Assembly: GCA_031177845.1 (NCBI GenBank)
Contig: JAPSGG010000082.1
Coordinates: forward strand, 1 to 6,669
Direction of reading: 5' to 3'
DNA from: Chromatiales bacterium
Lineage (GTDB): Bacteria > Pseudomonadota > Gammaproteobacteria > JACCYU01
DNA length: 6,669 nt
Shown in pieces: positions 1 through 5,741 of the stretch. Every line of letters begins with the position of its first letter. The stretch's first letter is position 1. The notes under the pieces were generated by a model that worked only from the letters and a program-made list of their open reading frames with translations, did not search any database and had not been told where the DNA came from. A program made the position numbers and the translations under genes.

Positions 1-73
1 CCATCACATGGTCAAGCCAGCTGATGTCGCCACCCTGGAGAAACTTTTCGTAGGGCTGCGCAAAGGCTCATAA
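1..73 (+). CDS. C-terminal end of a response-regulator receiver domain (partial, 5' end outside window)
   Basis: The reading frame that begins with the complete codon at position 2 gives HHMVKPADVATLEKLF, ends in KGS and stops at TAA 71-73. HHMVKP matches the end of a CheY-like receiver domain: the lysine is the conserved phosphorylation-site lysine and the following proline is the usual cis-proline. The intact kinase downstream ends in a near-identical context (HHLVKP at 3591-3608). That similarity suggests this gene is also a hybrid kinase or a receiver protein of the same subfamily, but only 23 residues are visible and the upstream domains cannot be known. Its stop codon lies inside the left arm of the inverted-repeat element that follows, so the insertion or growth of that element touched the very end of the gene. 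Confidence 0.75.
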   Translation, partial: HHMVKPADVATLEKLFVGLRKGS

Positions 74-301
74 CCACAGAGCACGCAGAGAGCACAGAGC
101 TTATTGAGGTGAAAATCGGAGCGTCCTGCGGGGCGGCAAAGATGAAATGTCGCTAGATCAGGCTGCTTAGGCGGCAGGGCATATCGGTGATGAGTATCAG
201 AATGCACGGCGCACGCTGCCCCATCGACTGTTTGATCAGCATTTTCCTGGCCTTGGATTGATCATTAGTTTTCCCAGTGCTCTCTGCGTGCTCTGTGGTT
301 A
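71..301. repeat. Element A: 231-bp intergenic element bounded by a perfect 25-bp inverted repeat
   Basis: The left arm (71-95) is the exact reverse complement of the right arm (277-301). The left side continues to 99 and reads as three 9-nt units: ACCACAGAG, CACGCAGAG and AGCACAGAG (73-99). The 181-bp interior shows no credible gene: it has no open frame with a ribosome-binding site, and the minus-strand frame that crosses it gives LCALCVLCG, a by-product of the repeat. Related arms occur at 3668-3880 and 5603-5709. From general familiarity, CACAGAG/CTCTGTG intergenic repeats recur in many environmental bacterial genomes, usually as intergenic clusters. No transposase is encoded, so it would be non-autonomous if mobile. 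The arms could pair in a transcript, but the large loop and lack of a T-run argue against a simple terminator. Confidence 0.8.
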
Positions 302-354
302 ATATTCAGTATGTCTGCGTTCGCCGCTGCGGGCCCCCGTTTCAGATTATTCCG

Positions 355-750
355 GATGACTGCACCGAGCTCTGGTAGTCTCCTGCGCATCACCCTCAGC
401 AGCGTCGGCCATGTGGTCATCGCGATGCGCAAGCCCGCGTCACATTCCTAAATCTCATCGCGCAGTGCCTCACCGGATGGACATTCGCAGAGGCAAGCGG
501 GTAGCCGCTTGAAGCCGTATTCAGAATCATCAATGCACGCACCCGTCGCCCGGCTGAAAACGCGGCGGCAAGGGTGCTGCGGGCGCAGCCCTGGAGCACG
601 GGCATGGTGCGCATCGCTCTGACCGGCTATGGTCAGGATGAAGATAGGCGGCGCACGCGAGAAGGCGGCTTCGATCATCATCTGGTCAAACCCTTGGAGC
701 CGGACGCGTCGCGGAGGTTGTTGGCTGAAATGCGGCCGGCGCCTGGTTGA
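355..750 (+). pseudogene. Decayed response-regulator receiver domain
   Basis: The end is clear: in frame from 553 to the TGA at 748-750 it reads AARVLRAQPW, then RIALTGYGQDEDRRR, then GFDHHLVKPLEPDASRRLLAEM. This contains the receiver switch threonine (ALTG, 616-627) and the conserved lysine (VKP, 685-693), and is close to residues 846-887 of the kinase downstream. The upstream part is broken. An Asp-Asp pair at 355-360 is followed, after one extra base and a TAG at 376-378, by SLLRITLSSVGHVVIA (377-424). This matches the first helix and second strand of a receiver at the spacing of the intact copy, apart from the single-base shift. A TAA (449-451), a TAG (502-504) and about 44 extra bases separate the two halves, and no LDIGMP-like phospho-acceptor segment is recognisable. 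No start codon with a ribosome-binding site is visible. I infer a dead duplicate of the hybrid-kinase receiver; the limits before 550 are approximate. Confidence 0.65.
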
Positions 751-881
751 CGTCGGATTGAAACCTCCAGCCCCCACGGAGCGATTGGAGTCGTGCAGCC
801 GTAGGTCGCCAACCCCTGGGCGACACCTGGCGATTCGCTCCGCGATTGAGCGCGGCGCTGCTGCCTGGACCATTGCCCATC

Positions 882-894
882 GGGAACAGTTCCC
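882..894. promoter_or_regulatory. 13-bp palindrome, possible operator upstream of the kinase
   Basis: GGGAACAGTTCCC is a perfect palindrome of two 6-bp halves around one central base, 102 bp before the kinase start codon. Symmetric sites of this size are typical of dimeric repressor or activator binding sites, but the core GAAC-N-GTTC does not let me assign a regulator. A chance occurrence is possible. Confidence 0.3.
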
Positions 895-933
895 CTTTCC
901 TTCCATACGAACCGGAATAGACTGGACGATAGC

Positions 934-953
934 GACCCCTTTAATTAGGGGTC
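934..953. promoter_or_regulatory. 7-bp hairpin in the kinase leader
   Basis: GACCCCT (934-940) and AGGGGTC (947-953) form a perfect 7-bp stem around the loop TTAATT, 42 bp before the kinase ATG. No T-run follows on the plus strand, so it is not a standard intrinsic terminator. It could be a leader RNA hairpin or an operator; the sequence does not decide between these. Confidence 0.35.
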
Positions 954-995
954 ACTCCTCGCTCCGACCTGGGGCCACGGCGAGAGGAGGCCGTT

Positions 996-3659
996 ATGCG
1001 AGAACAAGTGCTGTTAGAAGAGAGCAGCCAACAACTGCAGACTGAATTCTTCCGCGATAGGGGTGACTTGGAATTCCGCCGCTTGCTAGAGAAGCTACCG
1101 GCCGCGGCGTACACGTGCGACCACCAAGGACTCATCACCTATTTCAACCAGCATGCGGTGGCGCTTTGGGGGCGCGAACCGAAGCTAAATGACGCCGAGG
1201 ACCGCTTCTGCGGTTCGTTCAAGCTCTTTTCACTTGACGGATCACTGATTGTCCACGAGCAGTGCTGGATGGCCTTGACGCTGCGTGAGAACAAGGCATA
1301 CAACGGGCATGAGATCGTTATCGAGCGCCCGGACGGCAGCCATTGCACTGTCTTGGCCTACGCCAATCCGATCCATGATGAGCTGGGCACGCTGATCGGG
1401 GCGGTGAATATCCTTGTAGACATCACCGAACGCGAGCGGGTAGACGAGAAGCGATCCAAGCTATTGGCGCGCGAACGCGAGGCCAGGGGCGAGGCCGAGA
1501 CCCTCAACGAGGTGGCGCGAACGCTGGCCGCGGAGCTCGATCTGCAGGTACTAGTGCAAAAGGTCACCGATGCGGGCACGAAGCTGACCGGCGCGAGGTT
1601 TGGGGCGTTCTTTTACAACGCCATAAATCAACAAGGCGAGTCTTACCTCCTTTACACGCTGTCCGGTGCGCCGCGCGAAGCGTTCGCCGGGTTAGGCATT
1701 CCGCGCAACACGCCGCTGTTTGAACCGACGTTCCGCGGGACCGAGGTGGTGCGCATCGACGACGTGTTGCAGGACTCACGCTATGGCCAGAACCCGCCCC
1801 ACCATGGTATGCCGCAGGGACATCTGCCGGTGCGCAGTTATCTCGCTGTTCCAGTCGTCTCGCGCACGGGCGATGTCCTGGGTGGCTTGTTCTTTGGCCA
1901 CCCGGAGCCGGGCATATTCACCGAGCGCGCGGAACGCATGGCCGCCGGCATCGCCGCGCAGGCGGCTATTGCCATTGATAACGCTCGGCTCTACGCACAA
2001 GCGCAGGAGGAAATCGCGGAACGCACGCGGGCCGAGACTTTCCAAGCAGGCCAGACGCGCGTGTTGGAACTGATCGCCCTCGACGCGCCGCTTTCTGACG
2101 TGCTGCAGGCGTTGGTGCGGACGATAGAAGAACAGTCCCGCTCCGGGCTGCTCGGCTCCTTCCTGTTATTGGATCACGACGGCGTTCACCTTCGGCACGG
2201 CGCGGCGCCGAGTCTACCCGAAGCCTACAACCGGGCCATCGACGGCATTGCCATCGGGCCAGAGTCGGGCTCGTGCGGCACGGCAGCGTATACCAAGAAA
2301 CCGGTCTATGTCTCGGATGTCGCCACCGATCCACGGTGGGTGAATATCAAGGAGCTGGCGCTGCCGCACAACTTGCGCGCCTGCTGGTCTACACCCGTTT
2401 GTTCCAGCCAGGGCGAGGTGCTGGGCACGTTTGCGATGTACTACCGCGAGGTGCACCACGCCAGCGAAGAAGATCTGCGCTTAGTCGAATTGGCGACGCG
2501 CACCGCGTCCATCGCTATCGAGCGCAAGCAGGCGGAAGAGGCCTTGCGGGAGTCTGACCGCCGCAAGGATGAGTTCCTCGCAACGCTGGCGCACGAACTA
2601 CGCAACCCGCTGGCCCCTTTACGCACCGACCTGGAGTTGATACGGATGCTGGCGGAAGATCGGGCCGAGCTTGCAGAAACGCGCGCCAGAATGGAGCGGC
2701 AAGTGCGGCAGCTAACGCGGCTGGTCGATGACCTGTTGGATGTCTCACGCATTTCCCGCGGCAAGATACAACTGCGTAAATCGCGGACCGATTTAGCCTC
2801 GATCCTGGAAAGCGCGATGGAAGCCGCGCGGCCGGATATTGAAAATTTGAGGCACAAGCTCAGCATCAAACTCCCACGCTCGCCGATTTACCTCGATGCC
2901 GACGCGGACCGCCTCGCCCAGGTATTTTCGAATCTCCTCAACAACGCCGCCAAGTACACGCCGGAGGGCGGTGCCATCGGGATTGCGGCCAGGCAGCAGG
3001 GCAAAGACGTCGTCGTCACGGTGAAGGATAGCGGCATCGGAATTCCCGCCGACTGGCTTCCACGCGTCTTCGAGATGTTCGCGCAGGTGCATCGCTCGGC
3101 GGACCAAAGATCCGGTGGACTCGGCATCGGATTGATGCTGGTAAAGCGATTGGTCGAGATGCATGGAGGCACGATCGAGGCATGCAGCGATGGCCCCGGC
3201 CACGGCAGTAAATTCATCGTGTGCCTGCCAGCGGCGATGCCGGATCAAGAATGGATGCACGACGATAAAGAGGAGGAGGGCGTGCGCTCAACCCAAAGTC
3301 GCATCCTGGTGGCGGACGACAACAGAGATGCCGCAGAAGCCCTCGTCGATCTCTTGAAAGCCTTGGGCCATGAAGTCCGGATCGCCTATGACGGCGTGCA
3401 GGCATTGGAGGTGGCGGTATCCTTCCGTCCTGACGTGGCGGTGCTGGACATCGGCATGCCCAAGCTCAACGGCCTCGAGACCGCGCGGCGGATGCGAACT
3501 GAGTCCTGGGGCAAGGGAGTGAAGCTGATCGCCTTGACCGGCTGGGGGCAGGAGCAAGACATACGCCTGTCGCAGGAGACCGGGTTCGATCACCATCTGG
3601 TCAAGCCGATTGGGCTGACCTCGCTGCAAAAGCTGCTGGCCGATGTGCGACCGGGTTAA
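996..3659 (+). CDS. Soluble hybrid sensor histidine kinase: PAS-GAF-GAF-HisKA-HATPase-receiver
   Basis: This 887-residue protein should sense a signal, autophosphorylate on a histidine and pass the phosphate to its own receiver. Domains in order: PAS (about 25-147, ending VDITERE), a charged helical linker, GAF1 (about 167-332), GAF2 (about 355-510, with GSCGTAAY and RACWSTPV), HisKA (about 522-592), HATPase (about 635-745) and receiver (about 768-887). The phospho-accepting histidine is H533 in LAHELRNPL. ATP-binding motifs are N646/N650 (SNLLNNAAKY), DSGIGIP from D678, and GGLGIG at 707-712. The receiver keeps D774/D775, phospho-acceptor D818 (LDIGMP), T848 (ALTG) and K870 (VKP), so both halves look active. 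No signal peptide or membrane segment is visible, which suggests a cytoplasmic sensor; the ligand is unknown. The ATG at 996 is supported by GAGGAGG five bases upstream and by the short lead-in before the PAS domain. No separate response regulator is adjacent, so the downstream partner cannot be named. Confidence 0.95.
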   Translation: MREQVLLEESSQQLQTEFFRDRGDLEFRRLLEKLPAAAYTCDHQGLITYFNQHAVALWGREPKLNDAEDRFCGSFKLFSLDGSLIVHEQCWMALTLRENKAYNGHEIVIERPDGSHCTVLAYANPIHDELGTLIGAVNILVDITERERVDEKRSKLLAREREARGEAETLNEVARTLAAELDLQVLVQKVTDAGTKLTGARFGAFFYNAINQQGESYLLYTLSGAPREAFAGLGIPRNTPLFEPTFRGTEVVRIDDVLQDSRYGQNPPHHGMPQGHLPVRSYLAVPVVSRTGDVLGGLFFGHPEPGIFTERAERMAAGIAAQAAIAIDNARLYAQAQEEIAERTRAETFQAGQTRVLELIALDAPLSDVLQALVRTIEEQSRSGLLGSFLLLDHDGVHLRHGAAPSLPEAYNRAIDGIAIGPESGSCGTAAYTKKPVYVSDVATDPRWVNIKELALPHNLRACWSTPVCSSQGEVLGTFAMYYREVHHASEEDLRLVELATRTASIAIERKQAEEALRESDRRKDEFLATLAHELRNPLAPLRTDLELIRMLAEDRAELAETRARMERQVRQLTRLVDDLLDVSRISRGKIQLRKSRTDLASILESAMEAARPDIENLRHKLSIKLPRSPIYLDADADRLAQVFSNLLNNAAKYTPEGGAIGIAARQQGKDVVVTVKDSGIGIPADWLPRVFEMFAQVHRSADQRSGGLGIGLMLVKRLVEMHGGTIEACSDGPGHGSKFIVCLPAAMPDQEWMHDDKEEEGVRSTQSRILVADDNRDAAEALVDLLKALGHEVRIAYDGVQALEVAVSFRPDVAVLDIGMPKLNGLETARRMRTESWGKGVKLIALTGWGQEQDIRLSQETGFDHHLVKPIGLTSLQKLLADVRPG
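3271..3284 (+). promoter_or_regulatory. Possible internal ribosome-binding site and in-frame GTG before the kinase receiver domain
   Basis: Within the kinase, AGGAGG (3271-3276, inside a longer GAGGAGGAGG-like run) lies 5 bases before GTG 3282-3284, which is in frame with the kinase. Initiation there would give a free receiver of 125 residues beginning MRSTQSRILVADDN, exactly at the linker between the ATPase and receiver domains. Seen: the motif, its spacing and the domain boundary. Inferred: that ribosomes use it. The same bases encode the acidic linker DDKEEEG, so the purine-rich run could be incidental. Confidence 0.35.
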
Positions 3660-3666
3660 GAGGGCC

Positions 3667-3880
3667 AACCACAGAAGACACGGAGCACACTGAGGATGAT
3701 TCATAGCTATGAGCATTAAGTGCCATGCTCTGTAAATAGCCAATAAGTCCAAGCGTTATTCCGGCGTGAGCCGGACAAATGTAGAATGACGTCCTGGGTG
3801 CCGAAAGTAACTGGATACGACGATAATCGCAGACCGTCATGAATGGATTTTCTCTGTGGTCTCTGTGTTCTCTGTGGTTA
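3667..3880. repeat. Element B: intergenic inverted-pair repeat between the kinase and the radical SAM gene
   Basis: The left arm consists of ACCACAGAA, GACACGGAG and CACACTGAG (3668-3694). The right arm consists of CTCTGTGGT, CTCTGTGTT and CTCTGTGGT followed by TA (3852-3880). Both are arrays of three 9-nt units, in inverted orientation and diverged from each other. The element starts 8 bases after the kinase stop and ends 8 bases before the radical SAM start codon, so it fills the gap. The interior has no gene. It holds a 6-bp hairpin, TCCGGC-GTGA-GCCGGA (3760-3775), of a kind common in dispersed intergenic repeats, and a lone GATAAT (3822-3827) that could be a -10 box but lacks a recognisable -35. 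No T-run terminator for the kinase is visible. Confidence 0.7.
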
Positions 3881-3888
3881 GCTAGCGC

Positions 3889-4983
3889 ATGACTGACATC
3901 GATAAATCCGTCATAGCGCCTCGACCGCGCAAGGGCCGCGGCACGATCAGCAATCCGGACGGACGGTTCGAATCCCGCACGTACCGTCGCGTCGATGACG
4001 GCTGGGGAAGCGCTGATGATGGGGAAGAGGACAGGCTGCACACCACGCTCACGCCGGACAAATCCAAATCTGTCATCGCCAGCAACGATTCGCCGGACGT
4101 GGGCTTTAAACTCTCGATCAATCCGTATCGAGGTTGCGAGCACGGGTGCGTGTACTGCTTCGCGCGCCCGAGCCACGCCTATCTCGGCTTGTCGCCCGGG
4201 CTCGACTTCGAGACGAGGCTGTTCTACAAACCCGATGCGGCCTACCTGCTTGCAAAAGAGCTGGGTAAGCCCAGTCATCGCTGCTCGCCGATCGCGCTGG
4301 GCATCAATACCGATGCCTACCAGCCGGTCGAGCGAAAGCTCGAGATTACGCGCGGCATCCTGCAAGTGCTGCGCGATTTCAATCATCCTGTCTCCATCGT
4401 GACGAAGTCCGCGCTAGTGGAGCGAGACTTGGATATCCTCGCGCCCATGGCTGAAAAGAACTTGGTGCAGGTCATGTTCTCGATCACGACGCTGGATCCG
4501 GATTTGAGCCGCCGTCTGGAACCCCGCACGACTGCGCCGCGGCGCCGGCTGGACGCGATGCGGCGCCTGTGTGCGGCGGGCGTGCCGGTGGGGGTCATGA
4601 CGGCGCCGGTCATTCCGATCCTCACCGATCCGGAACTCGAGACGATACTCGCGGTAAGCCGCGAAGCCGGCGCAGAAAGTGCCTGCTACGTGGTGCTGCG
4701 TCTGCCGCACGAGGTAAAGGATCTGTTTCGCGAGTGGCTTCAACATCATGAGCCGCTCAAGGCGCGCCACGTGATGAGCGTGATCCGAGACCTGCGCGGT
4801 GGCAAGGACTACGAATCGACCTTCGGCACCCGCATGCGCGGAACCGGGCTATTCGCCGAGCTAATCGCCAGACGTTTCATGCTGGCCTGCAAGCGGCTGG
4901 GGCTCAACCGCCGCTGGCGTGAACTCGACACGACCGCGTTCACGCGTCCATCAGGACGCGACGCGCAGATGGCGCTTTTCTAG
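3889..4983 (+). CDS. PA0069-family radical SAM protein (SplB-like, COG1533)
   Basis: This is a 364-residue radical S-adenosylmethionine protein of the uncharacterised PA0069 family, distantly related to spore photoproduct lyase. The cluster motif is CEHGCVYC with C83, C87 and C90 (CX3CX2C), which should bind a [4Fe-4S] cluster and SAM. It is followed by FARPSHAYLG, characteristic of this family. The N-terminal KGRGTISNPDGRF and C-terminal QMALF ending also fit, so the protein looks full length. Its substrate is unknown in the family; DNA repair has been suggested only by relation to SplB, and I would not assign it. The ATG at 3889 is the first available start, because an in-frame TAG lies at 3883-3885; no Shine-Dalgarno is visible, and the leader is the right arm of element B. 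The protein is probably cytosolic. Neighbours give no pathway clue, and no clear terminator follows. Confidence 0.92.
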   Translation: MTDIDKSVIAPRPRKGRGTISNPDGRFESRTYRRVDDGWGSADDGEEDRLHTTLTPDKSKSVIASNDSPDVGFKLSINPYRGCEHGCVYCFARPSHAYLGLSPGLDFETRLFYKPDAAYLLAKELGKPSHRCSPIALGINTDAYQPVERKLEITRGILQVLRDFNHPVSIVTKSALVERDLDILAPMAEKNLVQVMFSITTLDPDLSRRLEPRTTAPRRRLDAMRRLCAAGVPVGVMTAPVIPILTDPELETILAVSREAGAESACYVVLRLPHEVKDLFREWLQHHEPLKARHVMSVIRDLRGGKDYESTFGTRMRGTGLFAELIARRFMLACKRLGLNRRWRELDTTAFTRPSGRDAQMALF

Positions 4984-5194
4984 GAAGTTTTTCCGAAAGG
5001 TGTCATTTCGAGGCTCTGCGAGAATCCGGCTTTAACCGTCCCGAGTCCCTCGGCTTTGCTGAGGATAAAGTCCCGCGAAGGATCTTGAATGCCGCGGCGG
5101 ATCCATCGCCGCTTCGCTACAGAGAATGGACGCTGACGTCTCGGGGATGATTCCGCCTTAACGGGGCCTGCACGAAAGACTTTATTATTAAATT
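4984..5194. repeat. Hairpin-rich intergenic region with dispersed-repeat-like sequence
   Basis: No gene is supported here. The bases form several compact palindromes. CCTCGGC-TTT-GCTGAGG (5048-5064) is a 7-bp stem with one G-T pair and a three-base loop. GCGGCG (5094-5099) pairs with CGCCGC (5107-5112) around a 7-base loop. Motifs such as GTCATTTCGAGG (5002-5013) and GAAGGATCTTGAAT (5077-5090) look like the dispersed 'GTCATTCCGAG / GAAGGATCTTGAAT' intergenic repeats common in environmental genomes; this is recognition by eye, not a database match. The minus-strand open frame across it (FILSKAEGL and similar) is typical read-through of such repeats. No T-run follows the hairpins, so they are not clear terminators for the radical SAM gene. 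Confidence 0.45.
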
Positions 5195-5224
5195 TCGACG
5201 GCGTAATCTGGCTGCACCTATAAT
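5195..5224 (+). promoter_or_regulatory. Sigma70-like promoter of the small protein gene
   Basis: A consensus -10 box, TATAAT (5219-5224), lies 18 bp downstream of a partial -35 box, TCGACG (5195-5200, four of six matches). AT-rich sequence directly upstream (about 5179-5195, TTTATTATTAAATTT) could act as an UP element. Transcription would start near 5231 and leave a leader of about 25 nt with a good ribosome-binding site. Confidence 0.6.
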
Positions 5225-5255
5225 TGTAGTGGCAAACGGCCCAGGAGGCGCGAAT

Positions 5256-5444
5256 ATGACCGCAAACAAGATGCCGGAAGATTCCGTACTGCGGCGGCAT
5301 TATGAAACTCACTTGAAGATGATGGGTTCGGCGGGCAGTACATCCTCGTCCCACAGCGCGTCGCGTCCGACGACAACCGCTTCGATGCAGGATTCGTCCC
5401 GCGGCGGCTTCATGGGGTGGCTCAAGAGATTATTCGGTGGGTGA
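5256..5444 (+). CDS. Small hypothetical protein, 62 residues, basic amphipathic C-terminus
   Basis: I do not recognise this protein. It has three parts: an N-terminal charged helix-like stretch (MPEDSVLRRHYETHLKMM, 6-23), a Ser/Thr/Ala/Gly-rich flexible linker (24-49), and a glycine-bounded C-terminal stretch GGFMGWLKRLFGG (50-62) that could be a short membrane-surface or protein-binding helix. There is no cysteine, signal peptide or full membrane span. The ATG at 5256 is preceded by AGGAGG (5243-5248) at a 7-base spacing. A GTG at 5229 in the same frame is rejected, since it overlaps the predicted transcription start and would put the ribosome-binding site inside the gene. A consensus promoter upstream and an intrinsic terminator downstream make it a self-contained one-gene unit, which strengthens the case that it is real. 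The function is unknown; the C-terminal helix is an inference from pattern. Confidence 0.7.
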   Translation: MTANKMPEDSVLRRHYETHLKMMGSAGSTSSSHSASRPTTTASMQDSSRGGFMGWLKRLFGG

Positions 5445-5460
5445 GCCGGACAAAGAAAGC

Positions 5461-5480
5461 GACACTTAACGTGTCTTTTT
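5461..5480 (+). terminator. Rho-independent terminator after the small protein gene
   Basis: GACAC (5461-5465) and GTGTC (5471-5475) form a stem around the loop TTAAC, followed directly by TTTTT (5476-5480). The upstream A-rich AAAGAAAGC can extend the pairing into the T-run. It lies 16 bases after the stop codon and fits a typical short intrinsic terminator. Confidence 0.7.
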
Positions 5481-5492
5481 CCCGGCGAACGC

Positions 5493-5536
5493 CCGCACAT
5501 GGAAGTGCGGACCGGGGCAGTTATCCGGGGCAGTTA
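5493..5536. repeat. Small hairpin and 13-nt-period direct repeat
   Basis: CCGCAC (5493-5498) pairs with GTGCGG (5505-5510) around ATGGAA. Next, CCGGGGCAGTTA occurs twice (5512-5523 and 5525-5536), separated by one base. This looks like a local slippage duplication; no function is evident. Confidence 0.55.
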
Positions 5537-5602
5537 GAGAGAAAGTATTGCGCCAAGGACGGCATGTACCGCGCTGTCCATCCATTATTAGTTTAAGCGG
5601 AG

Positions 5603-5709
5603 ACCACAGAGCACGAAAATCTGGAGAAGGCTGTCACAACGGCAACTTATCATTGCGCTCTTAGAAGCCTTCGTCTTTATCTTCTGTGAAGTCTGTGTTC
5701 TCTGCGATT
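5603..5709. repeat. Element C: degraded inverted-pair repeat between convergent genes
   Basis: The left arm keeps ACCACAGAG and CAC (5603-5614) before it decays. The right arm is TTCTGTGAA, GTCTGTGTT and CTCTGCGAT followed by TA (5682-5709), three 9-nt units like those of elements A and B. The interior has a 7-bp inverted repeat, GAAGGCT (5626-5632) with AGCCTTC (5666-5672), and no gene. The stretch 5481-5714 between the two terminators holds only this and the small repeats before it. It is the most eroded of the three copies. Confidence 0.6.
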
Positions 5710-5741
5710 AAAAGAGCGGTTGCACGCTACGTGTAACCGCT
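5706..5741 (-). terminator. Rho-independent terminator of the metallo-hydrolase gene, overlapping its stop codon
   Basis: On the minus strand an 11-bp stem with one G-T pair (arms 5731-5741 and 5715-5725, loop 5726-5730) is followed by CTTTTAATC (5714 down to 5706). The first two bases of the stop codon (TAG, 5742-5740) form the start of the stem, so the gene ends directly in its terminator. The T-run merges with the right arm of element C. Confidence 0.7.

Larger units (their letters stand above)
751..995 (+). other. Leader region of the hybrid kinase gene
   Basis: These 245 bases carry no gene; open frames here are out-of-frame continuations of the receiver remnant or antisense frames. They hold three small structures: a 6-bp stem at 805-810/819-824 (GTCGCC and GGCGAC, 8-nt loop) without a T-run, a 13-bp palindrome at 882-894, and a 7-bp hairpin at 934-953. 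I found no convincing -35/-10 pair, so the kinase promoter is unplaced. A strong ribosome-binding site, GAGGAGG at 984-990, ends the region 5 nt before the start codon. Confidence 0.5.

Noticed and set aside
4..207. Minus-strand open frame of 67 residues containing LCALCVLCG
   Set aside because: It is antisense to the receiver end and the repeat arm; the LCALCVLCG stretch is the translation of the 9-nt repeat and no ribosome-binding site precedes it.
71..301. CRISPR-like or phage attachment-site reading of the repeat arms
   Set aside because: The arms are inverted, the 9-nt units are adjacent without spacers, and there are no cas genes, integrase or tRNA in the window.
448..906. Minus-strand open frame of 152 residues
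   Set aside because: It lies antisense to the decayed receiver remnant and the kinase leader, with no ribosome-binding site and no recognisable domain.
629..1045. Plus-strand open frame of 138 residues
   Set aside because: It is an out-of-frame reading of the receiver remnant and runs into the kinase start in another frame.
2793..3260. Minus-strand open frame of 155 residues inside the kinase
   Set aside because: It is antisense to the conserved ATPase motifs, so it is a shadow of the kinase frame.
3601..4386. Minus-strand open frame of 261 residues
   Set aside because: It is antisense to the radical SAM gene, including its cluster motif, and crosses element B, where it reads SSVCSVSSVV, a repeat translation. 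The plus-strand gene is certain.
4980..5354. Minus-strand open frame of 124 residues
   Set aside because: The FILSKAEGL-type text is read-through of dispersed intergenic repeats, and the frame crosses the promoter and start of the small protein gene.
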